64,000 nucleotides of DNA. Source: Deltaproteobacteria bacterium. GTDB taxonomy: Bacteria > Desulfobacterota_D > UBA1144 > Nemesobacterales > UBA2774. The DNA lies in NCBI GenBank assembly GCA_040223695.1, contig JAVKFU010000015.1, positions 356,534-420,533 of the forward strand, given 5' to 3'. Every line of letters starts with the position of its first letter. The stretch's first letter is position 1. Shown piece by piece: positions 26,799 through 36,365 of this stretch. The position numbers were made by a program, and so were the translations under genes. A model generated the notes under the pieces. The model did no database searches. It was given only the letters and a program-made list of their open reading frames with translations, and was not told the DNA's origin.

Positions 26799-28634
26799 TT
26801 ATTCACTATCGCCGCGGGTCTCGCTATTTTCCTCCTGCCTGGTGTAAATTACCTCGGCAAATTTGTACGATGCTTCCTTAAGATGCTCAAGCACGTCCTT
26901 TACGTAGCTATAGTCCTCACTCTCAAGAGCCTCATTCATGCTCTTCATGGAGTCCTCTATGTTATCCTTCATCTCGGCGTCGATTTTATCCCCGTATGAT
27001 TCGAGCGTTCTTTTGACGGAGTAAATTAGCCCCTCGGCCTCGTTTTTGAGCACCGCGAGGTCCCTTCGTTTCTGGTCGGTCTCCGAGCTGGTTTTGCTCT
27101 CTTCGATTATCTTGTTCATTTCATCTTCCGATAACCCGCCCGAGGTTACTACCTGTATAGCCTGTTTTTTCCCCGTGCCCAGATCTTTTGCCGATACATG
27201 GAGTATGCCGTCTGAATCCACTTCAAACGATACTTCTATCTGCGGCATTCCCCTCGGCGCGGGAGGTATGCCGATAAGGTTGAAGTTCGCAAGCGATATA
27301 TTATCATCCACCATTTCCCTCTCTCCCTGAAGCACGTGTATTCCCACAAATTCCTGATTGTCGAAGGCTGTTGTAAATATTCTGCTCCTCTTCGTGGGAA
27401 TTGTGGTGTTCCTTTCGATAATTTTTGTAAAGAGTCCGCCCCTTGTTTCAACACCCAGGGAAAGAGGCACTACATCTAACAGCAACACTTCCTCTACTTT
27501 ACCCTCGAGTACTCCGCCCTGAATAGAAGCCCCTATAGCGACCACTTCCTCCGGGTTGATCCTGGTCTGAGGCTCTTTCTTGAATATCTCCTTAACCTTT
27601 TCCTCAATTTTCGGCATTCTGGTCATTCCGCCCACAAGAACGACTTCATCTATATCGGAAGGCTCGAGTTTTGCGTCCTGAAGCGCCTGGTTGCAGGGAA
27701 TTTCCAGCCTGTCTATCAAATCCGATACGAGCTCCTCGAACTCCTGACGCGTTATTTTGTAATTAAGATGCTTGGGTCCGGACTGATCCACTGCGATGAA
27801 CGGCAGGTTTATACTGGTATCCATGATTGAAGATAGTTCGTGCTTGGCCTTCTCGGAGGCTTCCCTTATTCTCTGAAGGGCCATCTTGTCTTCCCTGAGA
27901 TCTATTTCATGCTGGCTGCTGAAGTCCTCGAGCGCAAGCTCGATGAGTTTCTGGTCGAAATCGTCCCCACCCAGAAAGGTGTCGCCGCTCGTGGATTTGA
28001 CCTCGAAAACGCCGTTTGCCATTTCCAAAATCGTAATGTCGAAAGTACCCCCGCCCAGATCAAATACCGCTATCCTCTTATTTTCCGCTTTATCGAATCC
28101 ATAGGCGAGAGCCGCCGCCGTAGGCTCGTTTATTATCCTTCTCACGTTCAAGCCCGCTATTTTGCCGGCGTCTTTGGTAGCCTGTCTCTGAAGGTCGTTA
28201 AAATGGGCCGGTACGGTGATCACCGCGTCAGTCACTTCGTAACCCAGATACTCCTCGGCAACCTGCTTCATTTTGGAAAGCACTATGGAAGAGATCTCCT
28301 GGGGGCTGTATGTCTTTGAGTTCGATTCGATCCATGCGTCGCCGGACTCGTTGGTCACAATATTGTAAGGAGCGAATCCAAGCGCTTTTTGCACTTCCGG
28401 CGAGTCAAAGCGTCTCCCTATCAGTCTCTTGACGCCGAATATAGTCGTGGTCGGGTTTACTACCGCCTGCCTTTTCGCCACTGCGCCGGCAAACCTGCTG
28501 TTGTCCTCGGTGAATGCGACTACCGAAGGTGTGACCCTGCTCCCCTCCTCATTCGGGATTACGACAGGGCTTCCGCCTTCAATTAAAGCGACGCATGAAT
28601 TAGTTGTGCCGAGATCTATGCCTACTATAGCCAT
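26799..28634 (-). CDS. dnaK: Molecular chaperone DnaK, paralog 1
   Basis: A 611-residue Hsp70. The nucleotide-binding domain holds [17 protein letters not shown], the phosphate loop [11 protein letters not shown] and [10 protein letters not shown]. The substrate-binding domain begins near residue 390 with [17 protein letters not shown]. The C-terminus stops short of the acidic Asp-Ala-Glu-Phe tail that most bacterial DnaK proteins carry, ending in [10 protein letters not shown]. It lies between grpE and dnaJ with spacers of only about 22 bases, so it should be made with them. A second, tail-bearing DnaK is encoded 5 kb away. Confidence 0.95.
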   Translation of the reverse strand: MAIVGIDLGTTNSCVALIEGGSPVVIPNEEGSRVTPSVVAFTEDNSRFAGAVAKRQAVVNPTTTIFGVKRLIGRRFDSPEVQKALGFAPYNIVTNESGDAWIESNSKTYSPQEISSIVLSKMKQVAEEYLGYEVTDAVITVPAHFNDLQRQATKDAGKIAGLNVRRIINEPTAAALAYGFDKAENKRIAVFDLGGGTFDITILEMANGVFEVKSTSGDTFLGGDDFDQKLIELALEDFSSQHEIDLREDKMALQRIREASEKAKHELSSIMDTSINLPFIAVDQSGPKHLNYKITRQEFEELVSDLIDRLEIPCNQALQDAKLEPSDIDEVVLVGGMTRMPKIEEKVKEIFKKEPQTRINPEEVVAIGASIQGGVLEGKVEEVLLLDVVPLSLGVETRGGLFTKIIERNTTIPTKRSRIFTTAFDNQEFVGIHVLQGEREMVDDNISLANFNLIGIPPAPRGMPQIEVSFEVDSDGILHVSAKDLGTGKKQAIQVVTSGGLSEDEMNKIIEESKTSSETDQKRRDLAVLKNEAEGLIYSVKRTLESYGDKIDAEMKDNIEDSMKSMNEALESEDYSYVKDVLEHLKEASYKFAEVIYTRQEENSETRGDSE

Positions 28635-28656
28635 AAGATTTTTCCGTTAATACGTT

Positions 28657-29319
28657 TTAGGATTCCTCATCAGTTAAATTAAAGATATCCGAAGCCTCTT
28701 TTTCCTGACCTTCGGGCTCCTCACCGCCAGTATCGTAACTCCCCGGTTCGCCCGTGCCCTCGGGGCCCTTCGATACGGCCACCAGTGCCGGCCTGAGCAG
28801 CCTGTCTTTCAGCATGTACCCCCTGAGCATTTCGGATATTACCATTCCCGGCGTAATATCCGGGGACACAACGCGTTCGATTGCCTGGTGCAGCCGGGGG
28901 TCGAATTCCGTGCCGCGGGAAGCGTCTATAAACTGTACTCCGAATTTCTCGAGACAACTCAGGAACTGCTTGTGGACAAGCTTCACTCCCTCAAGAAGGG
29001 GTTTGGGGTCTTCCTGTACGTCGGAGTGCTCAAGGGCGCGTTCCAGGTTGTCCAGAACGTTAAGCAGGGCCTTTATCAATTCTTCATTTCCATATGCGAT
29101 TATATCCGATTTTTCTTTCGCAAGCCTTTTTTTGTAATTCTCGAAATCAGCCGCGAGCCTCAAATATTTTTGGTAGAGCTCCTGGTAATCCTTGTCATCT
29201 CCTCTATCAACCTGGGTGTCGTTTTCTCCTTGCGTACTTCCGTTATCTTCGTCGATATTTTCAGTATCTTCGCTCAAATCGATTGGACCGTTTTTTTCAT
29301 CACTATCGTTTGGATTCAT
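28657..29319 (-). CDS. grpE: Nucleotide exchange factor GrpE
   Basis: A 220-residue protein with an acidic, disordered N-terminus (about residues 1-45), a long coiled-coil dimer stalk (LYQKYLRLAADFENYKKRLAKE, spanning about 50-95, quoted here in part) and the beta-rich head around VQFIDASRGTEFDPRLHQAI. GrpE swaps ADP for ATP on DnaK. A C-terminal acidic tail of about 35 residues is longer than in E. coli GrpE. A ribosome-binding site AGGAGG lies six bases before the ATG. It is the first gene of the grpE-dnaK-dnaJ operon. Confidence 0.94.
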   Translation of the reverse strand: MNPNDSDEKNGPIDLSEDTENIDEDNGSTQGENDTQVDRGDDKDYQELYQKYLRLAADFENYKKRLAKEKSDIIAYGNEELIKALLNVLDNLERALEHSDVQEDPKPLLEGVKLVHKQFLSCLEKFGVQFIDASRGTEFDPRLHQAIERVVSPDITPGMVISEMLRGYMLKDRLLRPALVAVSKGPEGTGEPGSYDTGGEEPEGQEKEASDIFNLTDEES

Positions 29320-29426
29320 TCTTGCCTCCTAATTCAATACATTACGCCGCCCTGAAATCTTTACTTTAAATGTAATTATAGCGCATTTCCTTTTGTTTTA
29401 TTTTTACATGATTACAATTTACCGGT

Positions 29427-29455
29427 ATCAGGGGAAAAATATTAAATTCCTTAAG
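29427..29455 (-). promoter_or_regulatory. Possible heat-shock (sigma-32-like) promoter upstream of grpE
   Basis: Read on the minus strand, CTTAAGG (29449-29455) is followed 14 bases later by CCCCTGAT (29427-29434). This partly matches the E. coli RpoH consensus of CTTGAAA and CCCCATNT. It overlaps the leader made from the sigma-70-type promoter. The match is incomplete, so the call is tentative. Confidence 0.3.
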
Positions 29456-29457
29456 AA

Positions 29458-29486
29458 AATATAATAATTGCGGTATGATTTGTCAA
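29458..29486 (-). promoter_or_regulatory. Sigma-70-type promoter of grpE-dnaK-dnaJ
   Basis: On the minus strand a perfect TTGACA (29481-29486) and TATATT (29458-29463) are separated by exactly 17 bases. Transcription would start near 29451, giving a leader of about 130 bases before the grpE ATG. No CIRCE (HrcA) dyad was found in the leader. Confidence 0.65.
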
Positions 29487-29536
29487 CGCCGGGCGTCCGG
29501 GAAATCTGTTTTTTACATATATTCCCAAAGGCCGTC

Positions 29537-30562
29537 TCAATTTATTAAATTGTAGGCCACTCCTTCCAGTAACCCGGCGTCGCTTACAAGCATGCTATCG
29601 CACGAGAAGCGTTCAAGAGTTTCAAGCGTTATCATGATACCTGGGATTATGAGGTCTTCCCTTCCTGCTTCAAGCCCGGGTATTTTTATACGCTCCGGCT
29701 TGGGAAGCTCGGCAAGTGAGTTCAGTATTTCGGTAATCATGTGCCTCGTGAGGTTAAAGTTGTTTACAAGAGCCGGGTCGTAGGGGTCGAGACGCATTTC
29801 TATAGCGGCGAGCGTAGTGGGCGTTCCCGCAGTGCCTATAATAGTCAGATTGCCTGTATTTTCGGCTGGGGAAAGGAAATCGGAGAGCCCCTCTTCAAGC
29901 ACAAGCTTAATACGGTTATCAAGCTGAAGGAGGTCTGATTCGGTGTCGATTTCATTCTTCAGATACTGCTCCGTAAGGCTTACTACCCCGAGATTAATGC
30001 TGTTAACATTCTTAATTGTTCCCTCGCTTACATAAACGTATTCGGTACTCCCGCCGCCTATATCGAATATCAAACAATCGGGTGTGCTGAAGGTTACGGA
30101 GTTCATAACTCCCGCGACCGTGAGTCTCGCTTCTTCCTCTCCCGTTATTATCTCGACGGGCAAACCCGTATCCCTGATTATTCTTTCCACAAACTCGGTC
30201 CCGTTCAGGGATTCCCGTACTGCGCTGGTTGCGACCGCTCTCACCTGATCTACGTTGTGTTTCTCAATTATTTTGGCGAAGTTTGAAAGAACACTCACGG
30301 ACCTGTCAATCGCATTCTTATTTATGATTTTAAACTCATCGGAAAATCCTTCTCCGAGACGGGTGATTTCGCGTCCGATATAGAGCCTCTCATTCCTGTC
30401 GGCCAGTTTTGCCTCGAGTATGAGAAGCCTGAGGGTATTGGTGCCTATATCTATCGATGCTACTCGCAATTTTTTTCGGTTGATTTTATCGGTTTTCCGC
30501 GTCCGTAAAGCCCCATAATCCAGATCAATCGGTATCCTTATTCTACCGGGTTTTAAAAACAT
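29537..30562 (-). CDS. Ppx/GppA-family exopolyphosphatase
   Basis: A roughly 341-residue protein with the ASKHA ATPase-like fold. Motifs ASIDIGTNTLRLLILE, EEARLTVAGV, LIFDIGGGSTEYVYV and ITIIGTAGTPTTL match the phosphate-binding segments of Ppx/GppA. Family members degrade polyphosphate or convert pppGpp to ppGpp. It is of the short (single-module, about 300-residue) type. The start is uncertain: the ATG at 30562 has no ribosome-binding site, and an in-frame GTG at 30619 would add 19 residues. A short N-terminal extension precedes the conserved domain in either case. Confidence 0.85.
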   Translation of the reverse strand: MFLKPGRIRIPIDLDYGALRTRKTDKINRKKLRVASIDIGTNTLRLLILEAKLADRNERLYIGREITRLGEGFSDEFKIINKNAIDRSVSVLSNFAKIIEKHNVDQVRAVATSAVRESLNGTEFVERIIRDTGLPVEIITGEEEARLTVAGVMNSVTFSTPDCLIFDIGGGSTEYVYVSEGTIKNVNSINLGVVSLTEQYLKNEIDTESDLLQLDNRIKLVLEEGLSDFLSPAENTGNLTIIGTAGTPTTLAAIEMRLDPYDPALVNNFNLTRHMITEILNSLAELPKPERIKIPGLEAGREDLIIPGIMITLETLERFSCDSMLVSDAGLLEGVAYNLIN

Positions 30563-30623
30563 TTGTACTCTGTGAAAAGGATGAACGGTATCGAATATCG
30601 GGTGACGGCTTTTATGCACGCAA

Positions 30624-30645
30624 GGCCCGGAATCGTTTTCGGGCC
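30624..30645 (-). terminator. GC hairpin after EF-G-like gene
   Basis: GGCCCG at 30624-30629 pairs with CGGGCC at 30640-30645 across a ten-base loop, about 50 bases downstream of the EF-G-like stop codon on the minus strand. Only two T residues follow at once, so it would be a weak or factor-assisted terminator. Confidence 0.35.
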
Positions 30646-30697
30646 CTGGCGGTTTATATGATATTCGATGGCAGGACCTGATTATCCGCCCCGGTTT

Positions 30698-32779
30698 TTA
30701 ATGTTCCTCATCCGCCTTCGAGACCGAGGCTTCCTCTATAATTTTGGAAGCGAGATGGTCGGGAACCTCTTCATAGTGTGAAAAATCCATGCTGAAGGAA
30801 CCCCGGCCGCTTGTGATCGATCTGAGCTCGGGGGCGTAGTGGAGGACTTCGGACATGGGAATCAGCGCCTTTACCAGATGCGTTCCGGCTATCGAATCGA
30901 CTCCCGACACCTTTCCTCTCCTGGAGTTGACGTCCCCTATGACGTCACCCATGCATTCGTCCGGTATTGTTATTTCCATTTTCATCACCGGCTCTAGCAA
31001 AAGAGGCCTGGCATTTTTCATGGCCTTCCTGAATCCCATCGACCCCGCTATCTGAAAAGCTATGTCCGAGGAGTCCACTGGATGGTATTTGCCGTCGAAA
31101 AGCCTGACCTTTACATCCACTATAGGATACCCCGCTGCGACCCCTTTCTTCATCACTTCGAGCACCCCTTTCTCTACCGATGGTATGAAATTCCTGGGTA
31201 TCGCCCCGCCTACTATATTGTTGACAAATTCGTATCCGGCCCCTCTGGGCAGCGGCTCTATCTCAAGCCACGCGTCTCCGTACTGACCTCTGCCGCCGGT
31301 CTGCTTGATGTATTTGCCCTCCGCTTTGGCCTTACCCCTTATAGTTTCCTTATAAGGAACTCTCGGGGTTTTAAGCTCAACATTGACCCCGTAAATATCC
31401 CTGAGCTTGTTTACTATTACCTCCACGTGGGACTGTCCCGTTCCGGAAAGCAGGAATTCCTTCGTCTCCTCGTCGAGGCGATACTGAAAGGTCGGGTCTT
31501 CTTCCTGGATCCTGGCCAGCGAGGGATTGAGCTTGTCTTCGTCGTTACGCGTTTTAGGCTCGATTGCGTACGACAGAACCGCCGGGGGGAGCGGAGCCGC
31601 TTTAATTACGACCGGATTCGACTCATCAGTAAGCGTATCCCCCGTTTCCGCGTCCTTGAGTTTATTGACAGCGACAATATCACCGCACGCTGCAGTGCCC
31701 AGGGCGGTCTCTTTTTTCCCTACCAGCCGGTGCAGATGCCCTAATTTTTCTTTAACCCCTTTCGTAGAATTATAAATGCCGGAATCTCCGTTGAAGGATC
31801 CCGAATATACTCTGAATATACTTATTTTGCCCGCATAAGGGTCGGAAATGGTTTTAAATATATATGCGGAAAAGGGCTCGTTTTCAGCAGGCTTAATTTC
31901 GACCTTTTCTCCGTCAGTACCGATTCCCTCTACCGGCTTTCTTTCCACGGGTGAAGGGAGGTACTTGGTAATAGCGTCTCCCAGTACTTTAACGCCCACC
32001 ATATTGGTGGCCGATCCCGGGAAGACAGGAAATATTTTTGCGTCGAATATGCCTTCATGAAGCATCCTTATTATAGTATCCTCTTCTATCGTTTCTCCGT
32101 CGAGATACTTCACAAGAAGGTCGTCATCAAGTTCGGCTACGGCTTCTACGATCCTTTCTCTCGCCGCTCCGGCCGCTTCTTCCATCTCGGAGGGAATAGG
32201 CCCCTCTTCCACATTTCCGGAACCGTCGTACGTATACGCCTTCATTTCTATCAGGTGAATTACGCCCTTTAAATCATGATGCTGTCCTATGGGAAGGGCC
32301 AGAGGCAGTACCTTCAGGTTGATTTCCTTTGATATGCTGCTTATTGTGTCTTCGAAGCTTGTATTTTCCCTGTCGAGCTTGTTAATGAAAATAATCTTGG
32401 GTATTTCCCCGGTCATCTCCCAGTATTTTCTTATCTGAACGCCCGTGTCGGCCCCGACCGCGCCTACGACGACAACCGCGCCATCAACTACTTTAATCGC
32501 GTTTTCCGCTTCGTACAGAAAGTTTAAAAAGCCGGGTGTATCGATGAGATTTACTAGATTGTTTTTGGTTTCGTAGAAGGCTACATGGGCATTGATCGAC
32601 ATCTTACGGTGCTTTTCTTCGGACTCGTAATCCAATACTGAGCTGCTGTCGTCAACCTTGCCCAATTTTTCGGTGGCGCCGTGTATATAAAGGATAGCTT
32701 CAGCCAGAGAAGTCTTGCCGGCGCCATGGGGAGCGACGAGAGCAACATTCCTGATACTTTCTCTACTGTACTCCTTCAT
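30698..32779 (-). CDS. EF-G-like translational GTPase (paralog)
   Basis: A 693-residue protein with the five-domain plan of elongation factor G. The P-loop is APHGAGKT (residues 16-23) and NKLD is present. In the G3 motif the catalytic His is replaced: DTPGFLNF has Phe84 where EF-G has His. This and the altered P-loop place it with EF-G2-type paralogs rather than translocating EF-G. Domain IV (about residues 475-600) is complete. I set the start at 32779, where GGAGGTGA lies eight bases upstream, instead of the longer frame to 32812. Its function (recycling, quiescence or stress translation) is unknown. Confidence 0.88.
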   Translation of the reverse strand: MKEYSRESIRNVALVAPHGAGKTSLAEAILYIHGATEKLGKVDDSSSVLDYESEEKHRKMSINAHVAFYETKNNLVNLIDTPGFLNFLYEAENAIKVVDGAVVVVGAVGADTGVQIRKYWEMTGEIPKIIFINKLDRENTSFEDTISSISKEINLKVLPLALPIGQHHDLKGVIHLIEMKAYTYDGSGNVEEGPIPSEMEEAAGAARERIVEAVAELDDDLLVKYLDGETIEEDTIIRMLHEGIFDAKIFPVFPGSATNMVGVKVLGDAITKYLPSPVERKPVEGIGTDGEKVEIKPAENEPFSAYIFKTISDPYAGKISIFRVYSGSFNGDSGIYNSTKGVKEKLGHLHRLVGKKETALGTAACGDIVAVNKLKDAETGDTLTDESNPVVIKAAPLPPAVLSYAIEPKTRNDEDKLNPSLARIQEEDPTFQYRLDEETKEFLLSGTGQSHVEVIVNKLRDIYGVNVELKTPRVPYKETIRGKAKAEGKYIKQTGGRGQYGDAWLEIEPLPRGAGYEFVNNIVGGAIPRNFIPSVEKGVLEVMKKGVAAGYPIVDVKVRLFDGKYHPVDSSDIAFQIAGSMGFRKAMKNARPLLLEPVMKMEITIPDECMGDVIGDVNSRRGKVSGVDSIAGTHLVKALIPMSEVLHYAPELRSITSGRGSFSMDFSHYEEVPDHLASKIIEEASVSKADEEH

Positions 32780-32899
32780 GGAAGGGTCACCTCCGTATTC
32801 TTTTATTGACAAAAATCCTAATCACAGCCTTTCTGCTCTCCTCTTGCATGCAATTAACATTTACAAATTTGTCTTATGTGATTTACGGAGAGTAGAGAT

Positions 32900-33103
32900 T
32901 TAGTTCTTGGAGTATTTTCTCCTGAATCTCTCCACCCTGCCTTTAGCTTCCGCTGCCCTTTCTTTTCCTGTGTAGAAAGGATGACAGTTGGAGCAAACCT
33001 CTACCGTGAAATCTTCAAATCGTGTTGATTTGGTTTTATATTCGGCCCCGCAGGAACAGCTTACGGTGACTTCTTTGTATTCGGGGTGAATTTCCGGTTT
33101 CAT
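32900..33103 (-). CDS. rpmE: Ribosomal protein bL31, zinc-binding form
   Basis: A 67-residue ribosomal protein. It starts at MKPEIHPEY with AGGAGGT seven bases upstream. The frame is open to 33202 but the extra part is not L31-like. The zinc-binding Cys-Ser-Cys and Cys-Ser-Asn-Cys make it the C+ form. It sits at the surface of the 50S subunit near the central protuberance. It is followed on the same strand by the EF-G-like gene after a 120-base gap. Confidence 0.95.
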   Translation of the reverse strand: MKPEIHPEYKEVTVSCSCGAEYKTKSTRFEDFTVEVCSNCHPFYTGKERAAEAKGRVERFRRKYSKN

Positions 33104-33163
33104 TCTTAATACCTCCTGGTTCGCGGCAAAAATTACCTTCTCGATCTTAAAAAATTCCTGAAT

Positions 33164-33182
33164 TGTTAATACTAAATTAACA
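33164..33182. promoter_or_regulatory. Perfect 7-5-7 dyad upstream of rpmE
   Basis: TGTTAAT at 33164-33170 and ATTAACA at 33176-33182 form an exact inverted repeat with a five-base centre, about 60-80 bases before the bL31 start. The layout resembles sites for Fur/Zur-type dimeric regulators. Since this is the zinc form of L31, Zur control is possible but not shown. Confidence 0.4.
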
Positions 33183-33239
33183 TTTAATTGTTTAGTGAGC
33201 AATAGTTTGGACTCGTATCATGAACTTTGAGAGAAAAAT

Positions 33240-33262
33240 AAAGGCGGCACGCGGCCGCCTTT
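33240..33262 (-). terminator. Rho-independent terminator of rpoH-dnaK
   Basis: AAAGGCGGC at 33240-33248 pairs perfectly with GCCGCCTTT at 33254-33262, leaving a five-base loop. On the minus strand the stem is followed by TATTTTTCTC, a good T tract. It lies about 47 bases after the dnaK stop codon. Confidence 0.85.
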
Positions 33263-33308
33263 ATTGTGTTGATTAAACCTGCCCGTCCTGTATTTACATC
33301 TTACGATT

Positions 33309-35261
33309 TTATTTTTCGGTAAATTCGGCGTCTATAACGTCGTCGCCGTCTTTATCATCGCTGCCTGATTCGGTTTCTTCACCGGAGGCTCCTTGTTCGG
33401 AGCCGTCAGTTTCCGGCTGCGCCTCGGCCTCGCTCTCTCCGGCTGCGCTTTCGGCCTGCTGTTTGTACATAAGCTCCGCAAGCTTGTGAGAGGCCTGTGT
33501 TATCTTTTCTGTTGCGGCCTTTATCGACTCGGGGTCATCGCCTTTAATGGCGTTTCTACCCTCTTCGAGAGCTTCTTCGAGTTCCTTCCTCTCTGTATCG
33601 GACAGTTTGCCCTCAAATTCCTTAAAGCTCTTGTCGGTTCTGTAGACAAGCTCGTCGAGTTTGTTTCTGGTCTCGATAAGCTCGTGCCGCTTTTTGTCTT
33701 CCTCCGATTTTTCTTCCGCATCGGTTACCATTTTTTCAACCTCTTCCTTGCTCAGACCGCTCGAAGCCTCAACCCTGACTTTCTGCTCTTTCTGAGTGGC
33801 AAGGTCCTTGGCCGAGACGTGAAGAATGCCGTCGGCGTCTATGTCGAAAGTTACTTCTACCTGAGGTATGCCCCTTGAGGCAGGAGGGATGCCGTCAAGT
33901 ATAAATCTCGCAAGTGTTCTGTTGTCGGTCGAAATCTGCCGCTCACCCTGGAGAACATGTATCTCTACTGATGTCTGGTTATCCTCCGCCGTTGTGAATA
34001 CCTGGCTTTTCTTGGTGGGAATAGTTGTGTTTCTCTCGATTATCTTTGTCATAACTCCGCCCAGTGTCTCGATTCCGAGTGAGAGCGGGGTGACATCGAG
34101 AAGAAGAACATCTCTTACCTCGCCGCCGAGAACAGCTCCCTGAATCGCGGCTCCCATGGCCACTACCTCGTCGGGATTTATTCCCTTATGCGGCTCTTTG
34201 CCGAAGAAATCTGTTACCACCTTCTGAACCATCGGGATTCGGATCGAGCCACCGACCAAAATAATCTCATTAATATCACTTGCTTTTAAACCGGCGTCTT
34301 TAAGCGCCTGGCGGCACGGCTCGAGTGTGCCCTTTACCTTGTCTTCGATTAGCTGCTCGAATTTCGATCTGGTTATCTTCATAACCAGGTGTTTCGGGCC
34401 TGCGGAGTCCGCTGTTATGAACGGCAGGTTTATTTCGGTTTCAAGGGTGTTCGAGAGCTCGATTTTCGCCTTCTCCGACTCCTGTCTCAATCTCTGAAGC
34501 GCCATCTTGTCGTTTCCGAGATCGATACCCGATTCTTTCTTGAATTCATCTATTATGTATTCCATCACCAGTCTATCGAAGTCGTCACCCCCGAGATGGG
34601 TATCTCCGTTTGTGGATTTAACCTCAATTACGTTGTCTCCGACTTCCAGGATGGAAATATCGAATGTGCCGCCCCCCAGGTCATATACCGCTATAGTGCC
34701 TTCGTTCTTTTTATCAAACCCGTAGGAGAGCGCGGCTGCGGTGGGCTCGTTTATAATCCTTTTTACTTCCAGGCCCGCAATTTTTCCGGCGTCCTTGGTA
34801 GCCTGTCTCTGACTGTCGTTAAAATAGGCCGGAACGGTTATCACCGCCTCTTTGATCTCGTCGCCGATATAGTTTTCCGCGGCTTTCTTGAGTTTCATAA
34901 GCACATGAGAGGAAATCTGGGGGGGTGAATAATCCTTGCCCATTACCTCCACCCACGCGTCATCATTCTTTGATTTCACAATTTTATAGGGGAGTGATTT
35001 AGCCTCGTCTTCTACCTCCTCAAAACGTCTTCCCATTAGTCTCTTTACAGAAAATATGGTGTTTTCGGGGTTTACGACCGCCTGCCTTTTAGCGGGGCCG
35101 CCTACGAGAGTTTCTCCCTCTTTTGTAAAAGCCACGACTGAAGGGGTTACCCGGGCGCCCTCCTCGTTAATGATTACTTTCGGCTCACCGCCTTCGACTA
35201 TCGCAACCACAGAGTTTGTCGTACCCAGGTCAATACCTATAATCTTTCCGCTTTTTGCCAT
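33309..35261 (-). CDS. dnaK: Molecular chaperone DnaK, paralog 2 (canonical)
   Basis: A 650-residue Hsp70 with every expected motif: [34 protein letters not shown], the proline-rich linker [16 protein letters not shown], and a C-terminal low-complexity Gly/Glu/Asp tail ending in VIDAEFTEK. This end resembles the EEVDAEF-like tail of typical DnaK, unlike paralog 1. A ribosome-binding site AGGAGG precedes the ATG. It lies 20 bases behind rpoH, so the sigma factor and the chaperone are made from one transcript. Confidence 0.97.
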   Translation of the reverse strand: MAKSGKIIGIDLGTTNSVVAIVEGGEPKVIINEEGARVTPSVVAFTKEGETLVGGPAKRQAVVNPENTIFSVKRLMGRRFEEVEDEAKSLPYKIVKSKNDDAWVEVMGKDYSPPQISSHVLMKLKKAAENYIGDEIKEAVITVPAYFNDSQRQATKDAGKIAGLEVKRIINEPTAAALSYGFDKKNEGTIAVYDLGGGTFDISILEVGDNVIEVKSTNGDTHLGGDDFDRLVMEYIIDEFKKESGIDLGNDKMALQRLRQESEKAKIELSNTLETEINLPFITADSAGPKHLVMKITRSKFEQLIEDKVKGTLEPCRQALKDAGLKASDINEIILVGGSIRIPMVQKVVTDFFGKEPHKGINPDEVVAMGAAIQGAVLGGEVRDVLLLDVTPLSLGIETLGGVMTKIIERNTTIPTKKSQVFTTAEDNQTSVEIHVLQGERQISTDNRTLARFILDGIPPASRGIPQVEVTFDIDADGILHVSAKDLATQKEQKVRVEASSGLSKEEVEKMVTDAEEKSEEDKKRHELIETRNKLDELVYRTDKSFKEFEGKLSDTERKELEEALEEGRNAIKGDDPESIKAATEKITQASHKLAELMYKQQAESAAGESEAEAQPETDGSEQGASGEETESGSDDKDGDDVIDAEFTEK

Positions 35262-35281
35262 TTATTTCGCCTCCTGATTTT

Positions 35282-36163
35282 TTATATTCTTGTTTCAGTG
35301 TCCGATGAGTAACCTTCGTCTACGGTTGTCTCCACTTCGCCCCTCAGTTTTTTCAGGGCCCGGACCTCTATCTGTCTCACTCTTTCCTTGGATATTCCCA
35401 GCTCGTCGCCGAGTTCTCTCAATTTACTCTGCGGGTCCGTTAGATACCTGCTCTCTATTATTCTTTTTTCCCGCGGGGAAAGTTTTTTTAATCCGGACCT
35501 GAGCCCTTCACGGGCAAGCTCTCTGTCTTCAATCGATTCGATCAATTCTTCCTGACTTGATCCGTCATCGGAAAGAGCATCGAGATACGTAATGGAATTA
35601 TCCTCCGTAGAAGCCGAGTCGAGCGAAAAATCCCTTGAAGCCACTCTGAGCTCCATGTCAATTACGTCTTTATCTTTCACTCCGAACAATTCGGCTACTT
35701 TCCTGACATCTGTTTCAGTCATTTCCCCGTTGTTTATATCCAGCTGCTTCTTTGCCCTGCCTATTTTGTGGAAGAGCTTTCTCTGGGCCTGCGTTGTTCC
35801 TATCTTAACATGGCTCCAGAATTTCATTATGTGGTTCTGAATTTTAGCCCTTATCCACCAGACAGCATAGGATATAAGCCTGTATCCCTTGTAGGGATTG
35901 AACTTTTTAACAGCTTTCATTAACCCTATTGTTCCTTCCTGTATAAGGTCAGTAAGGGGAAAGCCGTACGAAATGTATTCAGAAGCGATCTTTATCACAA
36001 ACCTGAGGTTGGATACAACAAGCTTGTTCGCAGCTTCCAGATCGTCATTATCCTCATAATACCTTACGGCCAGCTTATATTCCTCTTTTTTGCTTAAAAC
36101 CGGGTATTTTTCGATTTCCTGAAGAAAAATACCGAGCGGTTCCCTTACTGCTAGTGCTTTCAT
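35282..36163 (-). CDS. rpoH: Alternative sigma factor RpoH (sigma-32 family)
   Basis: A 293-residue sigma-70-family protein lacking region 1.1. Region 2 (LVVSNLRFVIKIASEYISYG, DLIQEGTIGLMKAVKKF) and the RpoH box-like segment GTTQAQRKLFHKIGRAKKQL are present, and region 4 carries the helix-turn-helix LGDELGISKERVRQIEVRALKKL. It should direct RNA polymerase to heat-shock promoters. The frame is open to 36199, but the ATG at 36163 with AAGGAGGT upstream is the start. It is directly upstream of dnaK; DnaK normally inhibits RpoH, so the layout could form a feedback unit. Confidence 0.9.
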   Translation of the reverse strand: MKALAVREPLGIFLQEIEKYPVLSKKEEYKLAVRYYEDNDDLEAANKLVVSNLRFVIKIASEYISYGFPLTDLIQEGTIGLMKAVKKFNPYKGYRLISYAVWWIRAKIQNHIMKFWSHVKIGTTQAQRKLFHKIGRAKKQLDINNGEMTETDVRKVAELFGVKDKDVIDMELRVASRDFSLDSASTEDNSITYLDALSDDGSSQEELIESIEDRELAREGLRSGLKKLSPREKRIIESRYLTDPQSKLRELGDELGISKERVRQIEVRALKKLRGEVETTVDEGYSSDTETRI

Positions 36164-36185
36164 AGCTTTAAAACCTCCTTTTTCA

Positions 36186-36213
36186 AAACTAATCATCATT
36201 AGGGAAATGTCAA
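36186..36213 (-). promoter_or_regulatory. Possible promoter of rpoH-dnaK
   Basis: On the minus strand TTGACA (36208-36213) is followed 16 bases later by TAGTTT (36186-36191). The -35 is perfect but the -10 matches at only three positions. No better pair was seen in the 200-base region. Confidence 0.35.
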
Positions 36214-36365
36214 GGGGATAAAAAGCTGAAAACGTAAATAGGTTAATCGTTTATTATCAGGTAGTTAGATATTAATAATTTATGTATTTTGTTCAGTTTC
36301 GGCGACCCCGTTGCTCAAAAGGGTTACCGGTTCAAAGTATTCGGAAAAAGGACCCGGGCGCTATT

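Noticed and set aside
29320-29536. CIRCE/HrcA operator before grpE
   Set aside because: The TTAGCACTC-N9-GAGTGCTAA dyad is absent on both strands of the leader.
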